Source of the DNA: Desulforhopalus sp.
Lineage (GTDB): Bacteria > Desulfobacterota > Desulfobulbia > Desulfobulbales > Desulfocapsaceae
Length of the DNA stretch: 39,761 nt
Direction: 5' to 3'
NCBI GenBank assembly: GCA_013139415.1
Contig: WTAT01000068.1
Location: 1 to 39,761, forward strand
The stretch's first letter is position 1, and every line of letters begins with the position of its first letter. Positions 1-10,379 of the stretch are shown here, piece by piece. The position numbers and the translations under genes were made by a program. The notes under the pieces were generated by a model, which saw only the letters and a list, made by a program, of their open reading frames with translations, searched no databases and was not told the DNA's origin.

Positions 1-80
1 ACAAGATGGAAAGCAATTCCTAAGGTGCTAAAGAGATCAGAGAAACATTTATATAGTAGCATTGCAAATAGGTATTAATA

Positions 81-1385
81 ATGAGTGGATTGCAGAGTGC
101 TGCAAATGTACCAGAGTTACGTAGGCGTGTGTTGTTCACGCTTATCATGCTTGCCGTTTACAGGATGGGAGTACAAATCCCAACTCCTGGAATCAACGGC
201 GAAGCGTTATCGGCTTTTTTTACCCAGAATGCTGGTACTCTGTTTGGCATGTTTAATATGTTTTCTGGTGGTGCCTTGGAGAATTTTTCAATCTTCGCGC
301 TAGGTATCATGCCATACATTAGTGCTTCTATTATTATCCAATTATTGACTGTGGTCATACCACAACTCGAAGCATTAAAAAAGGAAGGCCAGGCCGGCAA
401 CAGAAAGATCACTCAATACACCAGATACGGAACTGTATTTTTAAGTATCATACAGGGGACGTTTATTGCCGTTGGACTCGAAGGTATGACCGGACCAGGA
501 GGAGAAGCGATAGTTCTAGTTCCTGGAATCCAGTTCAAACTCATGACCATGCTGACACTCACTTCCGGAACAGCTTTTATCATGTGGCTTGGGGAACAAA
601 TGACGGAAAGGGGAATTGGTAATGGTATTTCTCTGATAATCTTTGCCGGTATTGTAGCTCGTGGACCTGCAGCAATTGTCAATTCCATACAATTGGTCAA
701 AGCCGGTGAAATTTCATTGTTTTTTGTCCCTTTTCTTGTGCTGTTCATGCTTGCTGTAATAGCCACCATCGTATTTTTTGAGACTTCACAGAGAAGAATA
801 CCAATACAGTACGCCAAAAGGGTGGTTGGCAGAAAGGTGTATGGTGGGCAGAGTTCACATCTGCCCCTGAAAATAAACATCTCAGGTGTTATTCCGCCGA
901 TTTTCGCCTCTTCTATTATGATGTTTCCTGCTACTATCGGTAGTTTCATCCAAATTGATTGGGTGCAGCGGGTTTCTGCCGCTATGTCGCCTGGTACTGT
1001 ATATTATTATATTTGTTACGTTGGAATGATTGTGTTCTTCTGTTTCTTTTATACGGCTGTAACTTTCAAACCTGAAGATGTTGCTGAAAATCTGAAAAAA
1101 AATGGTGGCTTTGTACCTGGAATTCGTCCAGGTAAAAAAACAGCCGAATTTATTGATAAGGTACTCACGCGCCTTACTGTAGTAGGTGCTATTTATCTTA
1201 GTACGGTCTGTGTTTTACCGACAATTATGATTTCTCAATTCAATATTCCCTTCTTCTTTGGGGGCACAGCGCTGTTAATTGTTGTCGGTGTTGGAATTGA
1301 TACCATCTCGCAGATAGAATCTCATTTACATATGCGTAATTATGAAGGTTTTATGAAACAGGGCAAGATTAAAGGACGCAGGTAA
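81..1385 (+). CDS. secY: Preprotein translocase subunit SecY
   Basis: 434-aa ORF, MSGLQSAANVPELRRRVLFTLIMLAVYRMGVQIPTPGI..., multi-TM SecY signature, located in a ribosomal protein operon. Confidence 0.98.
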   Translation: MSGLQSAANVPELRRRVLFTLIMLAVYRMGVQIPTPGINGEALSAFFTQNAGTLFGMFNMFSGGALENFSIFALGIMPYISASIIIQLLTVVIPQLEALKKEGQAGNRKITQYTRYGTVFLSIIQGTFIAVGLEGMTGPGGEAIVLVPGIQFKLMTMLTLTSGTAFIMWLGEQMTERGIGNGISLIIFAGIVARGPAAIVNSIQLVKAGEISLFFVPFLVLFMLAVIATIVFFETSQRRIPIQYAKRVVGRKVYGGQSSHLPLKINISGVIPPIFASSIMMFPATIGSFIQIDWVQRVSAAMSPGTVYYYICYVGMIVFFCFFYTAVTFKPEDVAENLKKNGGFVPGIRPGKKTAEFIDKVLTRLTVVGAIYLSTVCVLPTIMISQFNIPFFFGGTALLIVVGVGIDTISQIESHLHMRNYEGFMKQGKIKGRR

Positions 1386-1390
1386 GAAAA

Positions 1391-2179
1391 GTGACCGCAT
1401 CCGATGTGACCAATCGGGGCAGGAAGATCGTCATTAAAACCGCCGATGAAATTCTGCTCATGCATGAAGCGAATTTGATTGTCGCTGAAACTCTGTCGAT
1501 GCTTCAAAATGTAGTTGAGGCTGGGATTACCACTTGGGAACTAGATAACCTGGCCGAAAAATTGTGCTTAACAAGAAAGGCTAAACCTGCTTTTAAAGGT
1601 TACAGAGGTTTTCCCGGCAGTTTATGTGTTTCGGTTAATGAGGAAGTTGTTCACGGAATTCCTTCAAGGAAGAAAAAGCTTAAAAAAGGCGACATAATCT
1701 CCATAGATTTCGGGGTACTTTTTAAGGGCTATTATGGTGATTCAGCGATAACACTTCCAGTTGGAAAGGTAGCACATAGAGTGGAAGAATTGTTGAGCGC
1801 TACCCAAAAAGGTTTGGAAAAGGGTATTGAGCAGGCTGTTGTAGGCAACAGGGTCGGTGATATCTCAAAAGCAGTACAAGGTTATGTTGAAGGTAATGGT
1901 TTTTCTGTTGTCAAACAATTTGTTGGACACGGTATTGGCACTGAACTTCATGAAGCTCCAGAAATCCCGAATTTTTATCAGGGGGAGCGGACTGTTAGAT
2001 TGTTGCCTGGCATGGTTCTAGCTATTGAACCGATGGTCAACATGGGTACACATAAAGTTAAAGTGCTGAGAGATGGATGGACAGTCATCACCAATGACAA
2101 AAAACCATCTGCTCATTTTGAACACTCCATTGCTGTAACTGAACATGGGCCGCTCATTCTGAGTTCTCGGGAAAAGTAG
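1391..2179 (+). CDS. map: Type I methionine aminopeptidase (GTG start)
   Basis: 262-aa ORF with GDIISIDFGVLFKGYYGDSAIT, FVGHGIGTELHEAPEIPN and AIEPM motifs; between secY and infA. Confidence 0.97.
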   Translation: MTASDVTNRGRKIVIKTADEILLMHEANLIVAETLSMLQNVVEAGITTWELDNLAEKLCLTRKAKPAFKGYRGFPGSLCVSVNEEVVHGIPSRKKKLKKGDIISIDFGVLFKGYYGDSAITLPVGKVAHRVEELLSATQKGLEKGIEQAVVGNRVGDISKAVQGYVEGNGFSVVKQFVGHGIGTELHEAPEIPNFYQGERTVRLLPGMVLAIEPMVNMGTHKVKVLRDGWTVITNDKKPSAHFEHSIAVTEHGPLILSSREK

Positions 2180-2267
2180 TGGCCCAGCGAAATATTTCTT
2201 CTCTTTTATTAGAAGTTGTATTATACTGGTCCGTTTTTAACTGAACTTTGAATTTTCAGGATATTTC

Positions 2268-2504
2268 ATGTCAAAAGAAGAAGCTATTGAAGTAGAAGGC
2301 ACTATTATCGAACCGTTGCCAAATGCGATGTTTCGTGTAGAACTCGATAACGGTCATAAAGTGCTTGCCCATATTTCCGGGAAAATGCGAATGCATTTCA
2401 TTAAAATTTTGCCCGGTGATCGGGTTACAATTGAACTCTCTCCTTATGATCTTAGTAGGGGGCGGGTTACGTTTCGGGCAAAGAATGCCAAAAAGAAAAA
2501 ATAG
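2268..2504 (+). CDS. infA: Translation initiation factor IF-1
   Basis: 78-aa [56 protein letters not shown]. Confidence 0.98.
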   Translation: MSKEEAIEVEGTIIEPLPNAMFRVELDNGHKVLAHISGKMRMHFIKILPGDRVTIELSPYDLSRGRVTFRAKNAKKKK

Positions 2505-2518
2505 AGAGTTTGTTTATC

Positions 2519-2632
2519 ATGAAAGTACGCGCGTCTGTAAAAAAAATGTGTAGTGATTGTAAAATCTTCAAGCGCAAAGGTGTTGTTCGCGTTTCCTGTA
2601 AGATAAAAAAACATAAACAGAGGCAGGGATAA
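2519..2632 (+). CDS. rpmJ: 50S ribosomal protein L36 (37 aa; absent from the supplied ORF track)
   Basis: Own translation: [37 protein letters not shown]; CxxC...C...H zinc-ribbon type L36; between infA and rpsM as usual. Confidence 0.96.
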   Translation: MKVRASVKKMCSDCKIFKRKGVVRVSCKIKKHKQRQG

Positions 2633-2680
2633 ACAAGTGTTGCCGCTTTTAATTACCTACTTCTTTTAAGGAGATGTACC

Positions 2681-3046
2681 TTGGCACGTATAGCAGGAAT
2701 TGACCTTCCAAAAAATAAGCATATGGATCGGGCGTTAACTTACATACACGGTATTGGGTTGACCTCTGCTCGAAAGATTCTTGAAAAAGTAGATCTTCCA
2801 TTTACCATGAATAGCGATGATCTGGACGGTGATGATGTCAACCGGATACGGAAGGTACTTGAAGCAGAGTACATCGTTGAGGGTGATCGGAGACGAGAAG
2901 TATCCATGGATATCAAGCGATTGACAGACTTGGGTTGTTATCGAGGTCGCCGTCATCGTATGGGTTTACCGTGTCGTGGGCAGAAGACCAAGACCAATGC
3001 TCGTACCCGGAAAGGACCGCGCCGAAATGCGGGCCGTCGAAAATAA
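2681..3046 (+). CDS. rpsM: 30S ribosomal protein S13 (TTG start)
   Basis: 121 aa, [34 protein letters not shown]...[19 protein letters not shown]-like 'aaggagatg' upstream. Confidence 0.98.
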   Translation: MARIAGIDLPKNKHMDRALTYIHGIGLTSARKILEKVDLPFTMNSDDLDGDDVNRIRKVLEAEYIVEGDRRREVSMDIKRLTDLGCYRGRRHRMGLPCRGQKTKTNARTRKGPRRNAGRRK

Positions 3047-3070
3047 TTGAACTAAATACAGGTGTAAGTT

Positions 3071-3451
3071 ATGGCTGTAGCTAAAAAAAGAAAAATAAAA
3101 AAGAACATACCTGAAGGTATTGTTTTTATTTATTCTACTTTCAACAATACTATCGTTACTATTTCTGATAAACAGGGAAATGTTGTATCCTGGTGCAGCG
3201 CGGGAGTCCTTGGTTTTAAAGGATCACGAAAAAGCACACCCTTCGCAGCGCAGAATGCACTGGCTGATGCAGCGAAAAAAGCTGCTGATGTTGGTATGCG
3301 AAAGGTTGAAGTCAAGGTTAAAGGTCCTGGGCCAGGGAGGGAGGCGGCTTTACGTGCTCTCATTAACACTGGATTCGAGGTAAGTCGAATTTATGATGTT
3401 ACACCTATCCCCCATAATGGATGTAAACCTCCAAAGCGCCGTAGAGTATAA
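3071..3451 (+). CDS. rpsK: 30S ribosomal protein S11
   Basis: 126 aa, ...[30 protein letters not shown]...[17 protein letters not shown]. Confidence 0.98.
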   Translation: MAVAKKRKIKKNIPEGIVFIYSTFNNTIVTISDKQGNVVSWCSAGVLGFKGSRKSTPFAAQNALADAAKKAADVGMRKVEVKVKGPGPGREAALRALINTGFEVSRIYDVTPIPHNGCKPPKRRRV

Positions 3452-3571
3452 CGGTTATAAAATTATTATAGAATCTAACCCCGCCGACAAGAACGGGATA
3501 AGAACCTTTGAACTATTCTTTTTAAAACTGGAAAAGAATACATAAGGTGCTAAAGAAAATGGAGGCCAAAG

Positions 3572-4201
3572 TTGGCTAGAAATATTGGTGCTGCATGCCG
3601 TCGATGCAGAAGAGAAAACTTGAAATTGTACCTCAAGGGTGACCGTTGTTACTCCGATAAATGTTCTTTTGAAAGAAGAGCATTTGGTCCAGGTCAGCAT
3701 GGACAAGCTAGATTTAAAAAGTTGTCCGACTATGCTATTCAGTTGAGAGAAAAGCAGAAAGTGAAGAGTATGTATGGCATGCTCGAAGGTCAGTTTCGTC
3801 TTAACTTTCAAAAGGCTGACGGGCAAAAAGGTGTAACGGGTGAAAACCTGCTCATCCTTATTGAACGGCGTTTAGACAATACGATATTTCGCATCGGCTT
3901 TGCATCTTCGAGAAAACAGGCGCGACAATTGGTACGTCACAATCATATCCTTATCAATGGGCGTAAAGTCAACATTCCTTCATTCCTGGTATCACCTGGT
4001 GATGTCATTACACTGAAGGAAAAAAGTCGTGCAAACACGCTCATCAATGAAAGTATTGAGGCAGTTGTCAGGCGAGGAATACCTACTTGGCTTGAACTAG
4101 ATAAAGATAACTATAAAGCCACGGTTAATGCACTTCCAAATAGAGAAGAACTGACCCTGCCAATTCAGGAGCAGCTGATCGTAGAACTCTACTCCAAATA
4201 G
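3572..4201 (+). CDS. rpsD: 30S ribosomal protein S4 (TTG start)
   Basis: 209 aa, [36 protein letters not shown]... with S4 domain [21 protein letters not shown]. Confidence 0.98.
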   Translation: MARNIGAACRRCRRENLKLYLKGDRCYSDKCSFERRAFGPGQHGQARFKKLSDYAIQLREKQKVKSMYGMLEGQFRLNFQKADGQKGVTGENLLILIERRLDNTIFRIGFASSRKQARQLVRHNHILINGRKVNIPSFLVSPGDVITLKEKSRANTLINESIEAVVRRGIPTWLELDKDNYKATVNALPNREELTLPIQEQLIVELYSK

Positions 4202-4302
4202 TAGAGCATGATATGGTGGGTTCTACAACTCTTAGAGGTAGAATCCGATTATACGACAGATACTCTTGATACACATTATAGTTTTACCCTGAAAAAAGGG
4301 AA

Positions 4303-4365
4303 ATAGTAGTATCTTGAAAATTCTTTTATTGATGAACTATATAAGAATTTTGAAGATACTACTAT
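4303..4365. repeat. Long near-perfect inverted repeat upstream of rpoA
   Basis: atagtagtatcttgaaaattctt ... aagaattttgaagatactactat, about 22-23 bp arms with a 17-nt loop. Confidence 0.85.
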
Positions 4366-4408
4366 GACATATACTACTAAGTTAGTAGCAACGCAGAGAA
4401 GGAAATCT

Positions 4409-5449
4409 ATGACTCAAGCTGCCGACGAAAAAATACCGTTTCACAGAAACTGGCATGAGCTGATAAAACCTGAGAAGTTAGAGGTTGACAGAGAAAAATA
4501 TACTGATATCTTCGGCAAGTTCATTTGCCAGCCCCTTGAAAGAGGTTTTGCAACCACCATTGGGAATACTTTGCGCCGCATCCTACTGTCATCGATTCAG
4601 GGTGCTGCAATCACCTCGGTCAAGATCGAGGGTGCGCTGCATGAGTTCACCTCCATGAAGGATATCATGGAAGATGTCAGCGAGATTATACTCAATCTCA
4701 AACAGGTACGTATCAAGCTCCATTCACCTGATTCGCAGAAGGTTATCATAGAGAAAAACGGACCTTGTGTTGTTACTGCAGGTGATATTGTTGAATCCGG
4801 GTATGTCGAAGTGATGAACAAGGATCAGGTGATTTGCACGCTGACCGGAGATACTTCGTTTCATGCTGAGATGACAGTGGAGTGGGGAAAGGGGTATCAA
4901 CCCGCCGAGAAAATGGATAAGGAAAACCTCTCTATCGGCCAGATACCAATCGACGCAATATTTACACCTGTTAAGAAGATTCAGTATAGCACTTCCCAGG
5001 CTCGTGTCGGACAACAGACAGATTATGATAAGTTAATTATTGAAATTGAAACTGATGGTAGTCTGAAACCTGAGAATGCACTCGCCTATGCGGCAAAGAT
5101 TCTGAAGGAACAACTGACCATTTTCATCAATTTTGATGAGGAAGAGGCTGAACCTGAAGTAGTTGAGGACAGCAGCAAGGATACTGAACCTTTGAATCCT
5201 TTCCTTGATAAGCCAGTTGAAGATCTAGAGCTTTCAGTTCGATCTGCTAACTGTCTGAAGAATGCGGATATTAATTTTATTGGCGATCTTGCACAAAAAA
5301 CTGATCAAGAGATGCTCAAGACAAAAAATTTCGGTCGAAAGTCTCTTAACGAGATTAAGGCTCTGCTAGCCGAAATGGACCTGACGCTTGGTATGAAGTT
5401 TGAGAGTTGGATTCCGCCGCATCAGCGTGCAGAGAATGAAGAAGGATAG
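4409..5449 (+). CDS. rpoA: DNA-directed RNA polymerase subunit alpha
   Basis: RpoA N-terminal ([30 protein letters not shown]) and C-terminal domain ([14 protein letters not shown]). ORF track starts at 4364, but the 4409 ATG has SD-like gaaggaaa and lies clear of the hairpin. Confidence 0.95.
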   Translation: MTQAADEKIPFHRNWHELIKPEKLEVDREKYTDIFGKFICQPLERGFATTIGNTLRRILLSSIQGAAITSVKIEGALHEFTSMKDIMEDVSEIILNLKQVRIKLHSPDSQKVIIEKNGPCVVTAGDIVESGYVEVMNKDQVICTLTGDTSFHAEMTVEWGKGYQPAEKMDKENLSIGQIPIDAIFTPVKKIQYSTSQARVGQQTDYDKLIIEIETDGSLKPENALAYAAKILKEQLTIFINFDEEEAEPEVVEDSSKDTEPLNPFLDKPVEDLELSVRSANCLKNADINFIGDLAQKTDQEMLKTKNFGRKSLNEIKALLAEMDLTLGMKFESWIPPHQRAENEEG

Positions 5450-5539
5450 TATAACAACTATCGGCAATTATTTTTCAAATAATAGAAAAATTACGAAAGT
5501 TACCATTTTAGGTTTTAGGCAGTAGCTGAGGATATAGAG

Positions 5540-5929
5540 ATGAGACATAAAATTGCAGGTAAAAGATTAGGACGTACCACTTCACACAGGATGGCAATGT
5601 TCAGAAATATGGTCACCTCTCTGTTTGAGCATGAACGTATTGTCACTACCGCTGAAAAGGCTAAAGAGCTTCGCCCAATTGCTGAAAAAATGATTACCCT
5701 GGCAAAAAGAGGCGACTTGCACTCAAGAAGACAAGCTCTTTCATTCATACGCAGCAAAGATGTTGTAGAGAAACTTTTCACTGAAATAAAGGACAATTTT
5801 GCTGAACGGAAAGGCGGGTACACCAGGATTCTTAAAACTGGGGTCAGGAAAGGTGATAACGCTAGTATGGCTATCATTGAACTGGTTGATTATGAAGAGG
5901 AAATTAGCTCTCCTGAAGCCGATAATTAA
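5540..5929 (+). CDS. rplQ: 50S ribosomal protein L17
   Basis: [46 protein letters not shown]. Confidence 0.98.
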   Translation: MRHKIAGKRLGRTTSHRMAMFRNMVTSLFEHERIVTTAEKAKELRPIAEKMITLAKRGDLHSRRQALSFIRSKDVVEKLFTEIKDNFAERKGGYTRILKTGVRKGDNASMAIIELVDYEEEISSPEADN

Positions 5930-5957
5930 GTAGGTGTTGAAGTAAATGACGTTATGG

Positions 5958-5992
5958 CTGGCTGGGACATTTGTTCCAGCCAGTTTTTTTTG
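5958..5992 (+). terminator. Rho-independent terminator after rplQ
   Basis: ctggctgg-gacatttgtt-ccagccag followed by T8. Confidence 0.9.
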
Positions 5993-6024
5993 TTTATACT
6001 CATTGTATTGTTGGAGGGTTACGA

Positions 6025-6792
6025 TTGGATAATCAAATAAAAGAATTTCCCGAGGGGATGGTACCTCTAGGAAATTCTGAATTCCAATTTTCTTGCCACC
6101 CAGGAGTTGATTGCTTCACAGTTTGTTGTCGTAATGTTGATATGATTCTCTATCCATACGATATTATTCGACTCAAACAAGCTCTCGGCATGGATTCTGA
6201 AGAATTCCTGCGGGCTTATAGTGTGCTAGATAAAGGAGATAACCCTTACTTTCCTACAGTAAAGCTCAAACTTACTGAAGATGATGACAAGGCGTGTCCG
6301 TTTTTAAAACTAACTGGATGTTCCGTTTATAATGACCGACCTTCTGCTTGTAGAACATACCCTCTTGAGAGAGCTGTCGATCGTTCTACAGTCGGCAGCA
6401 TCAACGCTGAGTATTATTTTTTGACCCAGCATCCATATTGTCATGGTCATAATGAAGATAATTGTCAGACTGTAAACCGTTGGATCAGGAATCAGAAGCT
6501 TATCGATTATAATACCATGAATGAATTATGGGCTGAAATCGATACTGTTTTTAGTCAGAACCCCTGGAAAGGTGAAGGGTTTGCTGGAGAGAAGCAGCAG
6601 TTGGCTTTTATGGCCTGCTACAATATAGACGGTTTTCGACGATTTGCTGAACAACATAAGCTCCTCAAACAATTCAAACTTGATAAGGATTTTAAAAAAC
6701 GTATTGCCAAAGAAGACGGGGAACTGCTCAAATTCAGTTTTCAGTGGCTCAAACTCATCCTTACCGGCAAAAGTTCTTTACTGAGTAAGTAA
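6025..6792 (+). CDS. YkgJ-family cysteine cluster protein
   Basis: Cys-rich FSCHPGVDCFTVCCRNVDMILYPYDIIRLKQAL...CPFLKLTGCSVYNDRPSACRTYPLER. TTG start at 6025 (in frame with the track ORF) has SD ggaggg; the upstream extension overlaps the terminator. Confidence 0.85.
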   Translation: MDNQIKEFPEGMVPLGNSEFQFSCHPGVDCFTVCCRNVDMILYPYDIIRLKQALGMDSEEFLRAYSVLDKGDNPYFPTVKLKLTEDDDKACPFLKLTGCSVYNDRPSACRTYPLERAVDRSTVGSINAEYYFLTQHPYCHGHNEDNCQTVNRWIRNQKLIDYNTMNELWAEIDTVFSQNPWKGEGFAGEKQQLAFMACYNIDGFRRFAEQHKLLKQFKLDKDFKKRIAKEDGELLKFSFQWLKLILTGKSSLLSK

Positions 6793-6810
6793 AAATTCCC
6801 GTCCTAATTT

Positions 6811-6981
6811 ATGAACCCGTTGATTTACAGTCTTTTCGTCCGATCTCCGCGTTATGTGGAAAAAATAATCCTCGAAGATAAGCGAGTATAACGAGACTTC
6901 GATATCAACTATATGTCTCCGGTTGTTTTTTCCACCTGCCTAGATATCGAAAGAAAAAATCTCATGAATCAACAGACTCAT
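6811..6981 (+). repeat. Palindromic element copy A (~171 bp), inverted relative to copy B
   Basis: atgaacccgttgattta ... gaatcaacagactcat; about 90% identical by eye to the reverse complement of 8735-8904; imperfect terminal inverted repeats. Confidence 0.9.
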
Positions 6982-7164
6982 TTATAACCATGAGTTGCAA
7001 AACATTGTAACTCGTGGTACACAGTCTTGTTGTCCTTTCAACACAGTTGGCTATAGTGGCCTACTATCAAATACACACATCTTCGCTCACAACTGGTGTC
7101 GGAAACATTGAATTGATGTTCACGATTACAGAAGGTGGAGGAAAAACCAGAAACGGAGAAAATT

Positions 7165-7953
7165 ATGTCAAGTGCAACAGTTAAAGACATGCTGAAGGCC
7201 GGTGTTCATTTTGGTCATCAAACCAGGCGCTGGAACCCTAAAATGAAGCCCTATATCTACGGGCCTCGTAATGGAATCTACATTATCAATCTGGATGTCA
7301 CCAAACGACTTTTCGATAAAGCATGCGATTTTATCACTGAAGAAGTTAAAAATGGTGGCTCGGTTCTTTTCGTAGGAACAAAGCGACAGGCCCAGGTTAT
7401 TATCAGCGATGAAGCGAAACGTGCAGGCATGTATTATGTAGATCATCGCTGGCTTGGTGGGATGCTCACAAATTTCCAAACCATCAAAAACAGCATTGAT
7501 AGACTTAAATCAATAGAATCCATGCAAGCCGACGGCTCAATAAATCGATTTCCCAAAAAAGAGATTCTTCTTATGGGAAAAGAACGAATTAAGCTTGAAA
7601 GAAACGTCGGAGGCATAAAAAATATGCGTTCCTTGCCTTCCGTTATGTTTGTTGTCGATCCTCGTAAGGAAACTATTGCGGTAAATGAAGCTGTAAAGCT
7701 TGGTATACCTGTAGTTGCGATGGCTGATACCAACTGTGATCCTGATAACATAGATTTTGTAATTCCCGGAAACGATGATGCTATCAGATCGATCCGCCTT
7801 ATCAGTCTGCACATTGCTGAAGCTGTGCTGAAAGGTCAAGCAGCTCGTGACGGTGAAAATGCGTCCGAGGAAGCTATTGCTGCTTCAATGGGTGAAGTAG
7901 AAAGTGAAATTGCCGGCGAAGTCGAAGGTGGTACAACAGAAACTGAAGCGTAA
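7165..7953 (+). CDS. rpsB: 30S ribosomal protein S2
   Basis: [43 protein letters not shown]; start refined from track 7135 to ATG at 7165. Confidence 0.97.
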   Translation: MSSATVKDMLKAGVHFGHQTRRWNPKMKPYIYGPRNGIYIINLDVTKRLFDKACDFITEEVKNGGSVLFVGTKRQAQVIISDEAKRAGMYYVDHRWLGGMLTNFQTIKNSIDRLKSIESMQADGSINRFPKKEILLMGKERIKLERNVGGIKNMRSLPSVMFVVDPRKETIAVNEAVKLGIPVVAMADTNCDPDNIDFVIPGNDDAIRSIRLISLHIAEAVLKGQAARDGENASEEAIAASMGEVESEIAGEVEGGTTETEA

Positions 7954-8006
7954 TTTTATCAGAGTTCGTCTCGGCAGGCTTTGGTAAAGGTATCTATTTT
8001 TAATTA

Positions 8007-8036
8007 AAAGGGGCTGTCTTGTGACCGCCCCTTTTT
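8007..8036 (+). terminator. Terminator-like hairpin between rpsB and tsf
   Basis: aaaggggctgtcttgtgaccgccccttttt. Confidence 0.8.
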
Positions 8037-8137
8037 CGTATATATATATATATGTCATGAATCATTTTTCAGTGCAACTTTTAGTGTTGTTATGAAAAAC
8101 AAAAATATTACTCAAAGAAACACAAAGGAGATTTACC

Positions 8138-8734
8138 ATGTCAATTACTAGTAAGATGGTAAAAGATCTGCGGGATAAAACTCAAGCTGGCATGATGGAC
8201 TGTAAAAAGGCCCTTGAAAAAACCGATGGTGATATGGAAAAAGCAGTCGATTTGCTTCGTCAGAAAGGATTAGCTGTTGCTGCAAAAAGAGCAGGTCGAG
8301 CCACGAGTGAAGGGGTGATCGCAACCTATATCCATGCAGGTGGCAAGCTGGGTGTAATGGTGGAGCTGGGTTGCGAAACTGATTTTGTAGCAAAAAACGA
8401 TGATTTTAAAGGATTTGCGCGTGATGTAGCTATGTACATTGCTGCATCTAGCCCCGTTGCCATCACCAGAGAGGAAGTGCCGGCTGATGTGGTTTCCCGT
8501 GAAAAAGATATCTACGTGCAGCAGGCTCTTGACTCGGGTAAACCTGAAGCAATTGTTGAGAAGATGGTTTCTGGTAAGATCGAAAAATTCCTTGCAGAGA
8601 TTGTTTTGCTTGATCAGAAATTTGTTAAAAATCCGGACCTGTCCATTCAGGATATTCTGAACGAACTTGTTGGACGCATAGGAGAAAATATCTCAATAAA
8701 GAAATTTGCCCGTTTTCAGATTGGGGTTGAATAG
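8138..8734 (+). CDS. tsf: Translation elongation factor Ts
   Basis: MSITSKMVKDLRDKTQAGMMDCKKALEKTDGDMEKAVDLLRQKGL...CETDFVAKNDDF. Confidence 0.98.
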   Translation: MSITSKMVKDLRDKTQAGMMDCKKALEKTDGDMEKAVDLLRQKGLAVAAKRAGRATSEGVIATYIHAGGKLGVMVELGCETDFVAKNDDFKGFARDVAMYIAASSPVAITREEVPADVVSREKDIYVQQALDSGKPEAIVEKMVSGKIEKFLAEIVLLDQKFVKNPDLSIQDILNELVGRIGENISIKKFARFQIGVE

Positions 8735-8904
8735 ATGAGTCTGTTGATTTATGAGAATTTTCGTTCGATATCAACGCATGTGGAAAAAATAACCGGAGAC
8801 ATATAGTTGATATCGAAGTCTCGTTATACTCGCTTATCTTCGAGGATTATTTTTTTCACATAAGGCGGAGATCGGGCGAAAAGGCCGTAAATCAACGGGC
8901 TCAT
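8735..8904 (-). repeat. Palindromic element copy B (~170 bp), abutting the tsf stop codon
   Basis: atgagtctgttgattta...taaatcaacgggctcat; reverse complement matches 6811-6981. Confidence 0.9.
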
Positions 8905-9007
8905 AGATTGGGGTTTAATAATTTGTTCCAAGCAGGTGGCAAAGGTCGCCCACCTGCTTATAATAATTAGCCTTCATCTCGATAAATTTCTTTTCAAGGA
9001 AAATTAT

Positions 9008-9727
9008 ATGTCCGATAAGTTACAGTACAAGAGAATACTGCTGAAAATCAGTGGTGAGGCTCTCATGGGGAACGATTCTTATGGCATCAATACTAAAGTA
9101 CTTGAGTTTGTTGCTGATGAAGTGAAAGAAGTGGTAGGGACTGGTGTCGAGCTTGGGCTGGTGATAGGTGCTGGAAACATTTTTAGAGGAGTTGCTGGAG
9201 CGAGTAAAGGCATGGATCGTACTACAGCTGATAATATGGGTATGCTTGCCACGGTTATAAATAGTCTGGCAATGCAGGACGCCCTTGAAAGAGCTGGAGT
9301 CATTACTCGGGTCATGTCTGCAATACCTATGCAATCTGTTTCTGAGCCTTATATTCGACGAAGGGCGACCAGACATCTCGAAAAAGGAAGGGTCGTGATT
9401 TTTGCAGCCGGAACGGGGAACCCCTATTTCACTACAGATTCTGCCGGCGTACTAAGAGCCCTGGAAATTGATGCCGACGTTGTTATTAAAGCGACCAAGG
9501 TGGATGGAGTGTACGATATGGATCCTGTACTCTATCCTGAGGCGGTCAAGTTTGAACGTCTTACCTATGATGATGTCTTGCAGAAAGGTTTACGGGTAAT
9601 AGATGCCGCTGGAATTGCCTTGGCTAAAGAAGATAACCTTCCTATCATGGTCCTGGACATGGCGGTATCCGGAAATATAAAACGTGCTGCCAAGGGTGAA
9701 AATGTCGGTACGCTGATAACATCATAA
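9008..9727 (+). CDS. pyrH: UMP kinase
   Basis: [27 protein letters not shown]...[15 protein letters not shown]; start refined from track GTG 8936 to ATG 9008. Confidence 0.97.
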   Translation: MSDKLQYKRILLKISGEALMGNDSYGINTKVLEFVADEVKEVVGTGVELGLVIGAGNIFRGVAGASKGMDRTTADNMGMLATVINSLAMQDALERAGVITRVMSAIPMQSVSEPYIRRRATRHLEKGRVVIFAAGTGNPYFTTDSAGVLRALEIDADVVIKATKVDGVYDMDPVLYPEAVKFERLTYDDVLQKGLRVIDAAGIALAKEDNLPIMVLDMAVSGNIKRAAKGENVGTLITS

Positions 9728-9767
9728 ATCCTGATCGAATAACTGATCTGAAAATAGAGGTGGAATC

Positions 9768-10322
9768 ATGAATGAAGTGGTCCTGGAATCGTCTGATAAG
9801 ATGGAAAAGAGTGTTGACGCTTTTAAAAAGGAATTGTCCAAGGTTCGTACCGGAAGGGCTTCCCTTGCCATTCTGGATGGTATTTCGGTTGATGCCTATG
9901 GAAGTTCCATGCCTCTTAATCAGGTTGGCACCATCACAATCCCAGAGAGCAGAATGCTTGTCATTCAGCCTTGGGATCCTCAGATGCTGGCGGCCATAGA
10001 GAAGGCCATCCTCAAATCCGATATAGGGCTTAACCCAATCGGTGATGGCAAGGTCATTCGTCTGAACATCCCCCAGTTGACTGAAGAACGTCGCAAGGAA
10101 TTAGTAAAATCCTCAAGGAAGGTTGCAGAGGAATTTCGTGTAGCGATTCGCAATATCCGAAGAGAGGCAATTGAAATCCTAAAGAAACAGAAAAAGGACA
10201 AGGAGATCTCCGAGGACGAATTGTTTAAATACCAGGATGAAGCGCAGAGTGAAACAGATTCGTATATTAAACAAATTGATGAAATTACAGCTAACAAAGA
10301 AAAAGAAGTAATGGAAGTTTGA
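9768..10322 (+). CDS. frr: Ribosome recycling factor
   Basis: MNEVVLESSDKMEKSVDAFKKELSKVRTGRASLAILDGISVDAYGSSMPLNQVGTI. Confidence 0.98.
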   Translation: MNEVVLESSDKMEKSVDAFKKELSKVRTGRASLAILDGISVDAYGSSMPLNQVGTITIPESRMLVIQPWDPQMLAAIEKAILKSDIGLNPIGDGKVIRLNIPQLTEERRKELVKSSRKVAEEFRVAIRNIRREAIEILKKQKKDKEISEDELFKYQDEAQSETDSYIKQIDEITANKEKEVMEV

Positions 10323-10379
10323 TTCCTCTCTCAACGAATTTGCACTCATTTTTGCAAACCATATTATCCCAGGGCCCAT

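Noticed and set aside
413-949. Antisense ORF (178 aa, minus) within secY
   Set aside because: Shadow ORF opposite a strongly conserved gene; no family resemblance.
5971-6024. N-terminal extension of the YkgJ-like ORF
   Set aside because: It overlaps the rplQ terminator; the TTG at 6025 has a ribosome site.
8041-8053. (TA)n tract before tsf as a regulatory or phase-variable repeat
   Set aside because: Short AT dinucleotide run after a terminator; no positional evidence for switching.
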